The notes below the pieces were generated by a model, which ran no database searches, was not told where the DNA came from, and worked only from the letters and a program-made list of their open reading frames with translations. Made by a program: the position numbers and the translations under genes. Source: an uncultured Microbacteriaceae bacterium (lineage in GTDB: Bacteria > Actinomycetota > Actinomycetes > Actinomycetales > Microbacteriaceae). Taken from it: a stretch of DNA of 12,279 nucleotides. This document shows, piece by piece, positions 1-5,231 of this stretch; the first letter of the stretch is position 1; each line of letters starts with the position of its first letter. The stretch spans positions 1 to 12,279 of the forward strand of contig CAMLMQ010000076.1 of NCBI GenBank assembly GCA_946481135.1, in the 5' to 3' direction.

Positions 1-92
1 AGTTCCTCGCGTTCAACCTGCCGTACGTGCTCATCCCGCTGCTGCTGCTCATCCGCATGCGCAAGCCGATGCCGTTCACCCGTCGGTTCTGA
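1..92 (+). CDS. 3' fragment of a membrane protein gene
   Basis: The reading frame is open from the window edge to a TGA at 90-92 and encodes the last 29 residues of a protein whose start lies outside the window. The visible part is one hydrophobic helix (NLPYVLIPLLLLIRM) followed by a short basic tail ending TRRF. This is typical of the last transmembrane segment of an inner-membrane protein with a cytoplasmic C-terminus. The family cannot be named from so little. The next gene starts four bases after the stop, so the two are probably cotranscribed. Confidence 0.6.
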   Translation, partial: FLAFNLPYVLIPLLLLIRMRKPMPFTRRF

Positions 93-96
93 CCGG

Positions 97-459
97 ATGT
101 ACGCGACGGTCGACGAGCTCACGAACGCAGTCGAGAGCCTCGTCAAGGAGGCGAAGAACGGGCTGTCCGTTTCTCGAGGCGCAGCCGACGGGTTCGGAAG
201 GACGGGGGTGCCGATCCTGGAGGTCGCGGGCTTTTCGGGGGGATTCGTACGGGTGTGGGAAGAGGGCGGGCGCGGCGACTTCCTCTTCGAGGTCGGGACG
301 ACCGACGACTTCGGCGCCTGGTGGGGAACGCGGCGCCGTGTGCAACAACTGCTGCCGCACCTGATCGTGGAGTTGGCACAGGGGCACTTCGAGATCGTGG
401 CCGGGCGCATCACCGCAACGGTGGAAGGTAGGGCGATCTCTTTGCGTGAGCAGATGTGA
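97..459 (+). CDS. hypothetical protein, 120 aa
   Basis: I do not recognise this protein. It has no signal peptide, membrane helix or cysteine motif. It starts with an amphipathic stretch (TVDELTNAVESLVKEAK), has a Gly/Trp/Phe-rich middle resembling a beta-sheet domain, and ends with alternating hydrophobic strands (HFEIVAGRITATVEGRAISL), so it is probably a small soluble alpha+beta protein. The ATG lies four bases after the upstream stop with no Shine-Dalgarno and no TANNNT hexamer at -6/-7, so translation probably depends on coupling to the upstream gene. Third codon positions use more A and T (gtt, tct, cga, gca, gga, gta, ttt) than neighbouring genes, which may mean a lineage-specific or recently acquired gene. 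It converges on the glycosyltransferase gene. Existence as a gene is likely; function is unknown. Confidence 0.6.
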   Translation: MYATVDELTNAVESLVKEAKNGLSVSRGAADGFGRTGVPILEVAGFSGGFVRVWEEGGRGDFLFEVGTTDDFGAWWGTRRRVQQLLPHLIVELAQGHFEIVAGRITATVEGRAISLREQM

Positions 460-504
460 CCGTGGCTCTCGGCGCATGTGAGTAGCTCGCGCGGCCCGGA
501 GTGG

Positions 505-534
505 CATCCGCGGGCGGCAGTACGGCCGCGGGTG
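505..534. terminator. hairpin between convergent genes
   Basis: CATCCGCGG (505-513) and CCGCGGGTG (526-534) form a 9-bp inverted repeat with one mismatch, which is a G-U wobble in RNA on one strand, around a 12-base loop. It sits in the 97-bp gap between two converging genes, where a bidirectional terminator is expected. No T-run follows on either strand, so it would be a non-canonical terminator of the kind common in GC-rich actinobacteria. Nothing else was seen in this gap. Confidence 0.4.
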
Positions 535-556
535 CAACCAACTGCAGCGGAAGAGG

Positions 557-1396
557 TCAGCCCGCCCAGGCCGACGGGCCGATGCCGCCGTCCTTGAGGG
601 TCTTCAGGTGCTGCTTGCGCAGCATCTTGCCGAGCGGGTAGATCGCCGAGAACACGACCATCGGCGCCCGCAGCGCCGGGTTGAGGATGTGGTGGTTGTC
701 GTAGGTGCGCTCCCACCGCCCGACGTAGCGGTAGTAGGCCTTCGGGTTGGAGTCGAGGCGGCGGGCCGACATGCCCGACACGATGTCGGAGCTGTAGGCG
801 ACCTTGTGCCCCCGTTCGAAGAGATGGATCGAGAGGTCGAGGTCTTCGTGCATCTCGTCGGCCTCGTCGGCGCACACCGCGTCGCGGATGTCCTCCCACG
901 CACTCGCCCGGATCGCCATGTTGCATCCGAGCAGGAAGTGGTAGTCGCGGGTGAGCTTCAACATCGCCTTGCGGATGTTGTCGTCGGCTCGCGCCCCCCA
1001 GCGGCGCAGCGGCATGTCGTAGTAGATGACCGGACCGGTCGCGGCGCCGACGCTCGGGTCGGCGAACGTCTTCTGCACCGCCTCCACCCACCCCGGTTCG
1101 AGGATCGAGTCGGCGTCGATGCGCCCGTAGACCTCTCCCGTGGCGACCTCGAAGCCGCGGTTGCGCGCCGGGATGATGCCCTGCCGGTCCTCGTCGACGA
1201 CGACGAGCGGCGCCTCGGGGAACTCGGTCTTCAACGCCTCGAGCATGAGCGCGGTCTTGTCGGTCGACCGGTTGTTGACGACGACGATCTCGTGCGCGGG
1301 CACGGTCTGTTCGAGGGCGGCGACGACGCACGTGCGGATCGTGCGCTCCTCGTTGTACGCCGGGATGACGATCGAGACGGTCGGTCCACCGGTCAT
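557..1396 (-). CDS. family 2 glycosyltransferase
   Basis: Transfers a sugar from a nucleotide-sugar donor, probably to an envelope glycan or glycolipid; donor and acceptor cannot be read from sequence. The 279-residue protein shows the GT-A fold order: the N-terminal strand SIVIPAYNEE (res. 8-17), VVVNNRSTDKT (38-48) in place of the usual DDGSTD, the metal/nucleotide-binding DAD at 94-96 within GRIDADS, and the catalytic-base region MHEDLDLS near 182-188. An RYVGRW segment around 223-228 resembles the (Q/R)xxRW motif of processive GT2 enzymes. There is no obvious transmembrane anchor, so it is probably cytoplasmic or peripheral. The ATG is preceded at exactly 6 bases by TAGGGT, suggesting its own leaderless promoter although the GNAT gene lies 41 bp upstream on the same strand. 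Family is firm; substrate is unknown. Confidence 0.93.
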   Translation of the reverse strand: MTGGPTVSIVIPAYNEERTIRTCVVAALEQTVPAHEIVVVNNRSTDKTALMLEALKTEFPEAPLVVVDEDRQGIIPARNRGFEVATGEVYGRIDADSILEPGWVEAVQKTFADPSVGAATGPVIYYDMPLRRWGARADDNIRKAMLKLTRDYHFLLGCNMAIRASAWEDIRDAVCADEADEMHEDLDLSIHLFERGHKVAYSSDIVSGMSARRLDSNPKAYYRYVGRWERTYDNHHILNPALRAPMVVFSAIYPLGKMLRKQHLKTLKDGGIGPSAWAG

Positions 1397-1402
1397 GGCG
1401 CC

Positions 1403-1408
1403 ACCCTA
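1403..1408 (-). promoter_or_regulatory. -10 hexamer, leaderless glycosyltransferase mRNA
   Basis: TAGGGT on the minus strand ends 6 bases (GGCGCC) before the ATG at 1396. There is no Shine-Dalgarno. This spacing would put transcription initiation at or next to the A of the start codon. No clear -35 was seen. Confidence 0.5.
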
Positions 1409-1437
1409 CCCCGCGGGTGCGAACGGGCGGAGGGCGG

Positions 1438-1929
1438 CTACCCCACCGGTCGCGCGAGGAGGGCGACCTCGACGGCGCCGCCCTTCGTGGCCTGGCGTCC
1501 GACCTCGACGAAGCCGAGGCGGGTGTGGAAGGCGAGCGACCCCGGATTCGGCGGGCGCACGTTGACCTCGCACGTGATCTCCGACGCGCCGTCGACGCGC
1601 GCGGCCTCCTCGACGGCGTCGTACAGCCGCGGCCCGACGCCACGCCCCTGCAGCCGGGGTGCGAGCACGATGCGGTCGACGTAGAGGAAGTCGTACGAGC
1701 GGGCACTGAACCACGCGTAGTTCTCGCTCGGATAGTCGAGCCCCGGCGCGAGGGCGATGACGAAACCCGCCGGCTCGCCGTCGTCGGCGACGAGGGCGAG
1801 GCGACTCATCGCGAGCAGCGCCGCGAACTCGTCGGGCGGTGTGATCGGCACCGCGGGATGGGCGCCGTCGTTGATCGCGACGAGGGCATCCAGATCGGCG
1901 GGCACGACGGGACGCAACGCGACGGGCAT
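1438..1929 (-). CDS. GNAT family N-acetyltransferase
   Basis: Transfers an acyl group, normally acetyl, from acyl-CoA to an amine. The 163-residue protein has standard GNAT architecture: N-terminal strand VALRPVVPADLDAL (res. 3-16), the strand FLYVDRIVL (81-89) before the pyrophosphate-binding loop, then the CoA motif Q94-G-R-G-V-G99 leading into helix alpha3. Near the end PNPGSLAFHTRLGF is the usual motif B with helix alpha4. The segment GLDYPSENYAWF (63-74) is typical of an actinobacterial GNAT subgroup whose substrate is not known. The ATG is preceded at 6 bases by TAGCCT with no Shine-Dalgarno. The M23 gene upstream ends 39 bp away. Family assignment is secure; small molecule versus protein N-terminus as substrate cannot be decided. 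Confidence 0.93.
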   Translation of the reverse strand: MPVALRPVVPADLDALVAINDGAHPAVPITPPDEFAALLAMSRLALVADDGEPAGFVIALAPGLDYPSENYAWFSARSYDFLYVDRIVLAPRLQGRGVGPRLYDAVEEAARVDGASEITCEVNVRPPNPGSLAFHTRLGFVEVGRQATKGGAVEVALLARPVG

Positions 1930-1935
1930 CCGATC

Positions 1936-1941
1936 AGGCTA
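1936..1941 (-). promoter_or_regulatory. -10 hexamer, leaderless GNAT mRNA
   Basis: TAGCCT on the minus strand ends 6 bases (GATCGG) before the ATG at 1929, in the 39-bp gap after the M23 stop codon. No Shine-Dalgarno is present. Confidence 0.5.
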
Positions 1942-1968
1942 CGGGTTCGCGGTCGTCCGCGACGTCGG

Positions 1969-2610
1969 TTACTCGCCGTGGCCGATGTTGGCGTGGGAGC
2001 GCAGCCAGGTGAGCGGGTTGACGAAGGTGCCCGCCGCATCCTGGATGGTGAAGTGCAGGTGGGCGCCGAAGCTCTGCCCCGTGTTGCCGACCCGGCCGAC
2101 GACCTGACCGCGCTCGACGGTGTCGCCCGGGGAGAGCGACAGCGACCCCGCCTGCATGTGGGCGTACGAGCTGCGGAAGACGACCCCATCGATGACGTGT
2201 TCGATCGTCACGTGGGTGCCCCACGATCCGTCGGCGACCGTGGAACCGACGACGGTGCCGTCGGCGATCGCCTCGATCGGCACCCCGGCACCCGGCGTGA
2301 AGTCGATGCCGGAGTGCATCGACGAGCAGCCCTCGCACGAGCGGTAGCCGAAGAACGACGAGATCGTCGTGCCTTCGGCGAGCGGCCACTGCACGAGGCT
2401 GAACTCGGACACGGTGAAGCCGTCGCGCGGCGTCTCGAGGGCCTCGACCGAGGCGGCCCACGCGGGCGTGACCTCGTAGCGCTGAGCGACGGCCGCGAGG
2501 TTGGCCTCGTTGATGGCGGCGACGGCGACGGGGACGGTGAGTGAGCCGGCGACCGCGAGGCATGCGCCTGCCGCGGTCACCGTGAGGGCACGGCGGAGAA
2601 ACAACTGCAT
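1969..2610 (-). CDS. secreted M23 (LytM-type) metallopeptidase
   Basis: Likely cleaves peptide cross-bridges of peptidoglycan outside the cell. From the ATG at 2610 it is 213 aa: a signal peptide (MQLFLRRA, hydrophobic core to about res. 32, AVAA|INE as likely cleavage site), a short linker with DGFTVSEFSLVQWPL (63-77), and a C-terminal peptidase domain. All metal and catalytic residues are visible: H99 and D103 in HSGID, H151 in SYAHM, and H184-L-H186. A CEGC pair at 92-95 just before the zinc site may form a disulphide. An earlier in-frame ATG at 2682 would add 24 residues, but those codons have much weaker third-position GC and would make the signal peptide implausibly long, so I prefer 2610. 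A TGA lies four codons upstream of 2682. Neither start has a good Shine-Dalgarno. It is divergent from the 61-aa gene. Confidence 0.92.
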   Translation of the reverse strand: MQLFLRRALTVTAAGACLAVAGSLTVPVAVAAINEANLAAVAQRYEVTPAWAASVEALETPRDGFTVSEFSLVQWPLAEGTTISSFFGYRSCEGCSSMHSGIDFTPGAGVPIEAIADGTVVGSTVADGSWGTHVTIEHVIDGVVFRSSYAHMQAGSLSLSPGDTVERGQVVGRVGNTGQSFGAHLHFTIQDAAGTFVNPLTWLRSHANIGHGE

Positions 2611-2637
2611 GGGGAAGGAGAGAACTTTCGGTCGGGA

Positions 2638-2664
2638 GCCATCCGGAGCCGGATGACGGATGGC
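2638..2664. promoter_or_regulatory. two mutually exclusive hairpins in M23 leader
   Basis: GCCATCCG (2638-2645) can pair with CGGATGGC (2657-2664), an 8-bp stem with an 11-base loop. CATCCGG (2640-2646) can instead pair with CCGGATG (2649-2655), a 7-bp stem with a 2-base loop. The stems share one arm and cannot form together. If the M23 message starts near 2730, both lie in its 5' leader. No known riboswitch class was recognised. Confidence 0.35.
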
Positions 2665-2665
2665 G

Positions 2666-2677
2666 CGACGGCCGTCG
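2666..2677. repeat. 12-bp perfect palindrome in M23 leader
   Basis: CGACGGCCGTCG is its own reverse complement. It lies between the two candidate M23 start codons and next to the competing hairpins, so it adds to the structure of the leader or could be a protein-binding site. GC-rich palindromes of this length do occur by chance. Confidence 0.3.
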
Positions 2678-2692
2678 ACCATGGTGAACGGT

Positions 2693-2738
2693 CACTCTGG
2701 ACGAGTCCTGGCAGAACCCTGGCCATCCCCGCAGAGTG
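2693..2738. repeat. 7-bp inverted repeat overlapping M23 promoter
   Basis: CACTCTG (2693-2699) and CAGAGTG (2732-2738) are perfect inverted copies 32 bases apart. The right copy overlaps the proposed -10 hexamer of the M23 promoter by two bases. This could be a two-site operator. A role as an RNA stem is less likely because one arm would lie at or upstream of the transcription start. Confidence 0.3.
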
Positions 2739-2765
2739 CTTAAGTCTCGGTGAACTCCTGGTCAA
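2737..2765 (-). promoter_or_regulatory. -35/-10 promoter for the M23 gene
   Basis: On the minus strand TTGACC (2765-2760) and TAAGCA (2742-2737) are separated by exactly 17 bases, close to the housekeeping sigma consensus. The CTTAAG here is an unusually AT-rich spot for this genome. Transcription would begin near 2730 and give a leader of about 120 bases before the ATG at 2610. Confidence 0.45.
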
Positions 2766-2836
2766 GCCCTTGGCGGCGCCGACTCCGCGGTGCTGTCATG
2801 GGATCCAGCCCGAAACTGACGACGACGGAGGGCGCC

Positions 2837-3022
2837 ATGTTGGAAGTGACCACAGCCATCAGCGGGGTCTATCGGGTCGCCGCCGACGGCCATGTGGCGG
2901 GCTACATCGTCGAGGCCGGCTCGGTCTACGTGAGCCTCCGCGGCGAGGTCTACAACACCTCGGTCGAGATCGGGCAGTCGCGCGACCTCATGGACGCCGC
3001 GCGAATCCTCATCGCCGCGTAA
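2837..3022 (+). CDS. hypothetical small protein, 61 aa
   Basis: I do not recognise the family. The 61-residue product reads as beta-rich (MLEVTTAISGVYRV, VAGYIVEAG, VYVSLRGEVY), then a short helix (SRDLMDAARIL) and IAA at the end. There is no signal peptide or membrane segment, so it is probably a small cytoplasmic protein. The start is well defined: GGAGGG sits a few bases before the ATG at 2837, one of only two good Shine-Dalgarno sequences in the window. An upstream in-frame ATG at 2750 would add 29 residues of non-coding character and is not supported. The gene ends 26 bp before the acyltransferase gene, which has its own -10 hexamer in the gap. Confidence 0.72.
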   Translation: MLEVTTAISGVYRVAADGHVAGYIVEAGSVYVSLRGEVYNTSVEIGQSRDLMDAARILIAA

Positions 3023-3036
3023 GGGCCCCGCGCCCC

Positions 3037-3042
3037 TAGAGT
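3037..3042 (+). promoter_or_regulatory. -10 hexamer, leaderless acyltransferase mRNA
   Basis: TAGAGT ends 6 bases (GGGCGC) before the GTG at 3049 and lies 14 bases after the stop of the 61-aa gene. No Shine-Dalgarno precedes the GTG. Confidence 0.5.
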
Positions 3043-3048
3043 GGGCGC

Positions 3049-4332
3049 GTGCCGCAGACGTCCGACTCGCCTCGTGCCACGGTCTCGTCGCTCGATCTGT
3101 CGAAGCGCGATCTCACCCTCGACCTCGCCCGCGTCTTCTGCGTGCTGCTCGTCGTCGTCATCCACCTGCTCTTCATCGGGGTGGGCCGGGATGCCGACGG
3201 CGACCTCGTGATCTCGCGTCCCCTCGAGGAGCAGCCGTGGTTCGACGCCGCCACGTGGGTCGGACAGATCATGCCGCTGTTCTTCGTCGTCGGCGGCTTC
3301 GCGAGCATCACCGCCTGGCGCAGTTCGGTGCGCCGCGGCGGCACGGCGGCCGACTACGTGAAGACGCGGGTGCTGCGCCTCGCGCAACCGTCGTTCCCGC
3401 TCTTCGTGTTCTACGCCGTCGTGATCGGTGGCGCGACGATGCTCGCGATCGCCCCCGATCTCGTCGCGACCGTCGTGGTCGGCGCGGGCGCCCCGCTCTG
3501 GTTCATCGCGGCCTACACGCTCTGCCAGTCGCTCGTGCCGGTCATGGTGCGCCTGCACGCGCGCGCCGGAGCGGCGACCCTCGCGGTGCTGCTCGCCGGG
3601 GTCGTCGTCGTGGACGCCGTGCGCTACGCGAGCGGGATCCCCCAACTCGGCTACCTCAACATGGCCTTCGTCTGGCTGCTCGTACAACAGCTCGGCTTCT
3701 GGTACGCCGACGGATGGTTCGCCCGTCGCGCGTGGTGGCAGCTCGTGCTGCTCGTCGCGGCGTGCTACGCCGGCATCGCGGCGCTCACGCTCGTCGGCCC
3801 GTACTCCACGAACATGCTCGATCTGCTCAACCCCCCGACGCTGCCGCTCGTGCTGCTCGGGCTCGCACAGGCCTGCCTGTTGCGACTGCTTCGACCGGCG
3901 CTCGCGGAGCTCATGTCGACGCACGCCGCGCGCGCCGTCGTCTTCCTCGTCGGATCGCGGCTCATGACCATCTACCTGTGGCATCTGCCGGTGATCATCA
4001 TCCTCGCGGGACTCTCGCTGCTCATCCCGGGAGCGAGCCCCGAACCCGCGAGCTCCGCGTGGTGGTGGTCGCGCATCCTCGTGTACCTGCTCGTGCTCGG
4101 CGCGCTGTTCGCGCTGTCGCTGCTCGTCGGCCGGTGGGAGCAGCCGATCGAGGCCGGTCCGACGCCGCCGACCGCGGTCGTCGTGGTGGGGGCGGCGCTC
4201 ACCTTCCTGCCGACGTTCCTCGTGATCGAGTACTTCCTCGGCCTCGTGCTCGCGATCGTGGGAGCCGTGTGCCTCGGGGTCGCGGTGCTGCTGCTCGGCC
4301 GATGGCCGGGCGCGCGGAACGTCCCGGCTTAG
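3049..4332 (+). CDS. acyltransferase family 3 membrane protein
   Basis: A 427-aa polytopic inner-membrane protein of the acyltransferase-3 family (OafA-like), which moves acetyl or other acyl groups onto extracytoplasmic sugars or other envelope molecules. After a 20-residue cytoplasmic N-terminus the family signature begins: LDLARVFCVLLVVVIH (res. 24-39), with R28 and H39 at the usual positions in helix 1. Helix 2 is MPLFFVVGGFASI, followed by a basic loop (RVLRLAQPSF). About ten hydrophobic segments follow, including a late YLWHLPVIII helix typical of the family. There is no fused SGNH domain. The GTG start is supported by TAGAGT 6 bases upstream. Its TAG stop interlocks with the stop of the opposite-strand gene. 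The envelope acceptor is unknown; the nearby glycosyltransferase and M23 genes fit an envelope context only loosely. Confidence 0.92.
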   Translation: MPQTSDSPRATVSSLDLSKRDLTLDLARVFCVLLVVVIHLLFIGVGRDADGDLVISRPLEEQPWFDAATWVGQIMPLFFVVGGFASITAWRSSVRRGGTAADYVKTRVLRLAQPSFPLFVFYAVVIGGATMLAIAPDLVATVVVGAGAPLWFIAAYTLCQSLVPVMVRLHARAGAATLAVLLAGVVVVDAVRYASGIPQLGYLNMAFVWLLVQQLGFWYADGWFARRAWWQLVLLVAACYAGIAALTLVGPYSTNMLDLLNPPTLPLVLLGLAQACLLRLLRPALAELMSTHAARAVVFLVGSRLMTIYLWHLPVIIILAGLSLLIPGASPEPASSAWWWSRILVYLLVLGALFALSLLVGRWEQPIEAGPTPPTAVVVVGAALTFLPTFLVIEYFLGLVLAIVGAVCLGVAVLLLGRWPGARNVPA

Positions 4333-4871
4333 AAGCCGAAGTCTCCGCCGCCGAAGTCCCCGCCGAAGTCGCCCCCGCCGAAGTCGCCGCCCGCGTCACC
4401 CGAGGCGTCGGCACCGCCGTCGGTCGCCTCGCCGCCGCCGTACCCGCCGTCCCACGGCAGGAATGCGCTCACGAGGGCCGACCCGATGACGTATCCCGCC
4501 ACGGTGCCGAGCAGCGTGCTGCCGACCATCGAGCCGAAGCTCGGCCCGGCCAGCGTGCGCTCCATCGAACCCGGTTCCCGCATCTCGCGGCGGGTCGCCG
4601 CGCGGGCGAGGGTCGCGGGTTCGCTCGACAGGGGACGCTCCCCCGTGCCGGAGCCCTTGCTGAGCTCCTCGTACACCTGGGCGCGCTGCGACTCGGTCAG
4701 CCGCGAGAACGCCTCCGCGTGCACCTGCTCGATCGTCTCGGGCGGCGCCGTGCGCAGCAGATAGCGGTAGCGCTCGACGGCTCGCTCATCCTCGGTCGGA
4801 GGGCGGCGGCGGGACGTCGCGGGGGCGTCGTCCTGCTCGCTCGTGCCGAACAGCCTGTCGAGGAATCCCAT
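4329..4871 (-). CDS. hypothetical membrane protein with Gly-Asp-Phe tail, 180 aa
   Basis: Residues 1-8 (MGFLDRLF) form a short amphipathic start, followed by a charged Arg/Pro-rich segment. A conserved-looking helical block (YRYLLRTAPPETIEQVHAEAF, SRLTESQRAQVYEEL) spans about 35-70, and one transmembrane helix (SMVGSTLLGTVAGYVIGSALVSAF) lies near 113-136. The tail is Gly/Asp-rich and ends with four DFG repeats. Related actinobacterial proteins are often labelled 'cation-transporting ATPase', but no P-type ATPase motif (DKTGT, GDGxND) is present, so that name is not supported. It is probably a small single-pass membrane protein of unknown function. The ATG has TATCGT 6 bases upstream. It overlaps the acyltransferase gene tail-to-tail by four bases. 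Confidence 0.8.
   Translation of the reverse strand: MGFLDRLFGTSEQDDAPATSRRRPPTEDERAVERYRYLLRTAPPETIEQVHAEAFSRLTESQRAQVYEELSKGSGTGERPLSSEPATLARAATRREMREPGSMERTLAGPSFGSMVGSTLLGTVAGYVIGSALVSAFLPWDGGYGGGEATDGGADASGDAGGDFGGGDFGGDFGGGDFGF
4332..4395. repeat. degenerate tandem repeat encoding DFG tail
   Basis: Units of about 9-15 bases around the core CCGAAGTC recur four times with CCGCCG-type spacers. They encode the Gly-Asp-Phe tail of the leftward gene. Such a short-unit array could vary in copy number by slippage. Confidence 0.55.
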
Positions 4872-4877
4872 GCTCGG

Positions 4878-4883
4878 ACGATA
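4878..4883 (-). promoter_or_regulatory. -10 hexamer, leaderless mRNA of DFG-tail gene
   Basis: TATCGT on the minus strand ends 6 bases (CCGAGC) before the ATG at 4871. No Shine-Dalgarno is present. It lies in the 51-bp gap after the PspC stop codon. Confidence 0.5.
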
Positions 4884-4922
4884 CGGCCGCCGTCTGAACG
4901 GCTGCTGGGCCGACGCTGAGGA

Positions 4923-5147
4923 TCAGCCCGCGACCGACGAGGCGCTCGCCGGCACCGGGGTCGGCTCGGTCTCGCCGGGGATGACGATCCACGCGACGAC
5001 GTACACGACGAGCTGCGGACCGGGCAGCAGCAGGGATGCGACGGTCAGCACCCGGACGACGGTGACGTTCCAGCCGAACCGCCGGGCGAGGGCGGCGCAG
5101 ACGCCGCCGATCACGCGGCCGGTGCGGGGTCGACGCAGTTCGCTCAT
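4923..5147 (-). CDS. PspC domain protein
   Basis: A 74-aa single-domain PspC protein. The domain runs from LRRPRTGRVIGGVCAALARRFGWNV (res. 4-28), with the conserved GGVCAALA turn, into a hydrophobic helix (VLTVASLLLPGPQLVVYVVAWIVIPGE, about 33-59). In enterobacteria PspC is the membrane sensor of phage-shock stress; in actinobacteria such short proteins probably have a membrane-stress or binding role, but that is family inference. The C-terminus is a short Pro/Ala/Ser tail. The ATG is preceded by GGAG only two bases away, too close for a good ribosome site, and at 6 bases by CACCAT, a one-mismatch version of TANNNT. It precedes the DFG-tail gene by 51 bp on the same strand and may share transcripts with it. 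Confidence 0.9.
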   Translation of the reverse strand: MSELRRPRTGRVIGGVCAALARRFGWNVTVVRVLTVASLLLPGPQLVVYVVAWIVIPGETEPTPVPASASSVAG

Positions 5148-5182
5148 GGCTCCATGGTGGACGGGCCCAGCGGAGGGGCCCA

Positions 5183-5196
5183 GGGGGCTAGCCCCC
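5183..5196. promoter_or_regulatory. 14-bp perfect palindrome between divergent genes
   Basis: GGGGGCTAGCCCCC is its own reverse complement and contains the generally rare tetranucleotide CTAG. It lies 36 bp from both the PspC and the FBP start codons, symmetrically placed, and upstream of the FBP -10 hexamer. This suits a shared operator. It could also be chance in GC-rich DNA. Confidence 0.35.
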
Positions 5197-5218
5197 GAAT
5201 CCGCGTCCGGGCCGGAGC

Positions 5219-5224
5219 TAGGCT
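5219..5224 (+). promoter_or_regulatory. -10 hexamer, leaderless FBP mRNA
   Basis: TAGGCT ends 7 bases (GGCGGCG) before the ATG at 5232, with no Shine-Dalgarno. It supports 5232 over the more upstream in-frame ATG at 5154. Confidence 0.5.
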
Positions 5225-5231
5225 GGCGGCG

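Noticed and set aside
608..2544. Long plus-strand open frames opposite the glycosyltransferase, GNAT and M23 genes
   Set aside because: Products are Arg/Val/Asp/His-rich with no domain; they are antisense shadows of real genes in high-GC DNA.
2611..2736. Known riboswitch (ydaO/c-di-AMP type) before the M23 gene
   Set aside because: The conserved GGGGAACC-type blocks of that class are not present; only unassigned hairpins are seen.
2950..3984. 344-aa minus-strand frame opposite the acyltransferase gene
   Set aside because: Glu/Arg/His-rich composition typical of an antisense shadow, while the plus strand encodes a clear membrane acyltransferase.
4329..4871. Annotation as cation-transporting ATPase
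   Set aside because: No P-type ATPase phosphorylation or hinge motif, and the protein is far too short.
5154..5159. CACCAT as -10 box for PspC
   Set aside because: Correct 6-base spacing but the first T is missing, so it was not counted among the leaderless promoters.
5154..5231. Upstream ATG extension of the FBP gene
   Set aside because: The extra 26 residues are low-complexity and run through the palindrome; the conserved start with a -10 box at the right distance is at 5232.
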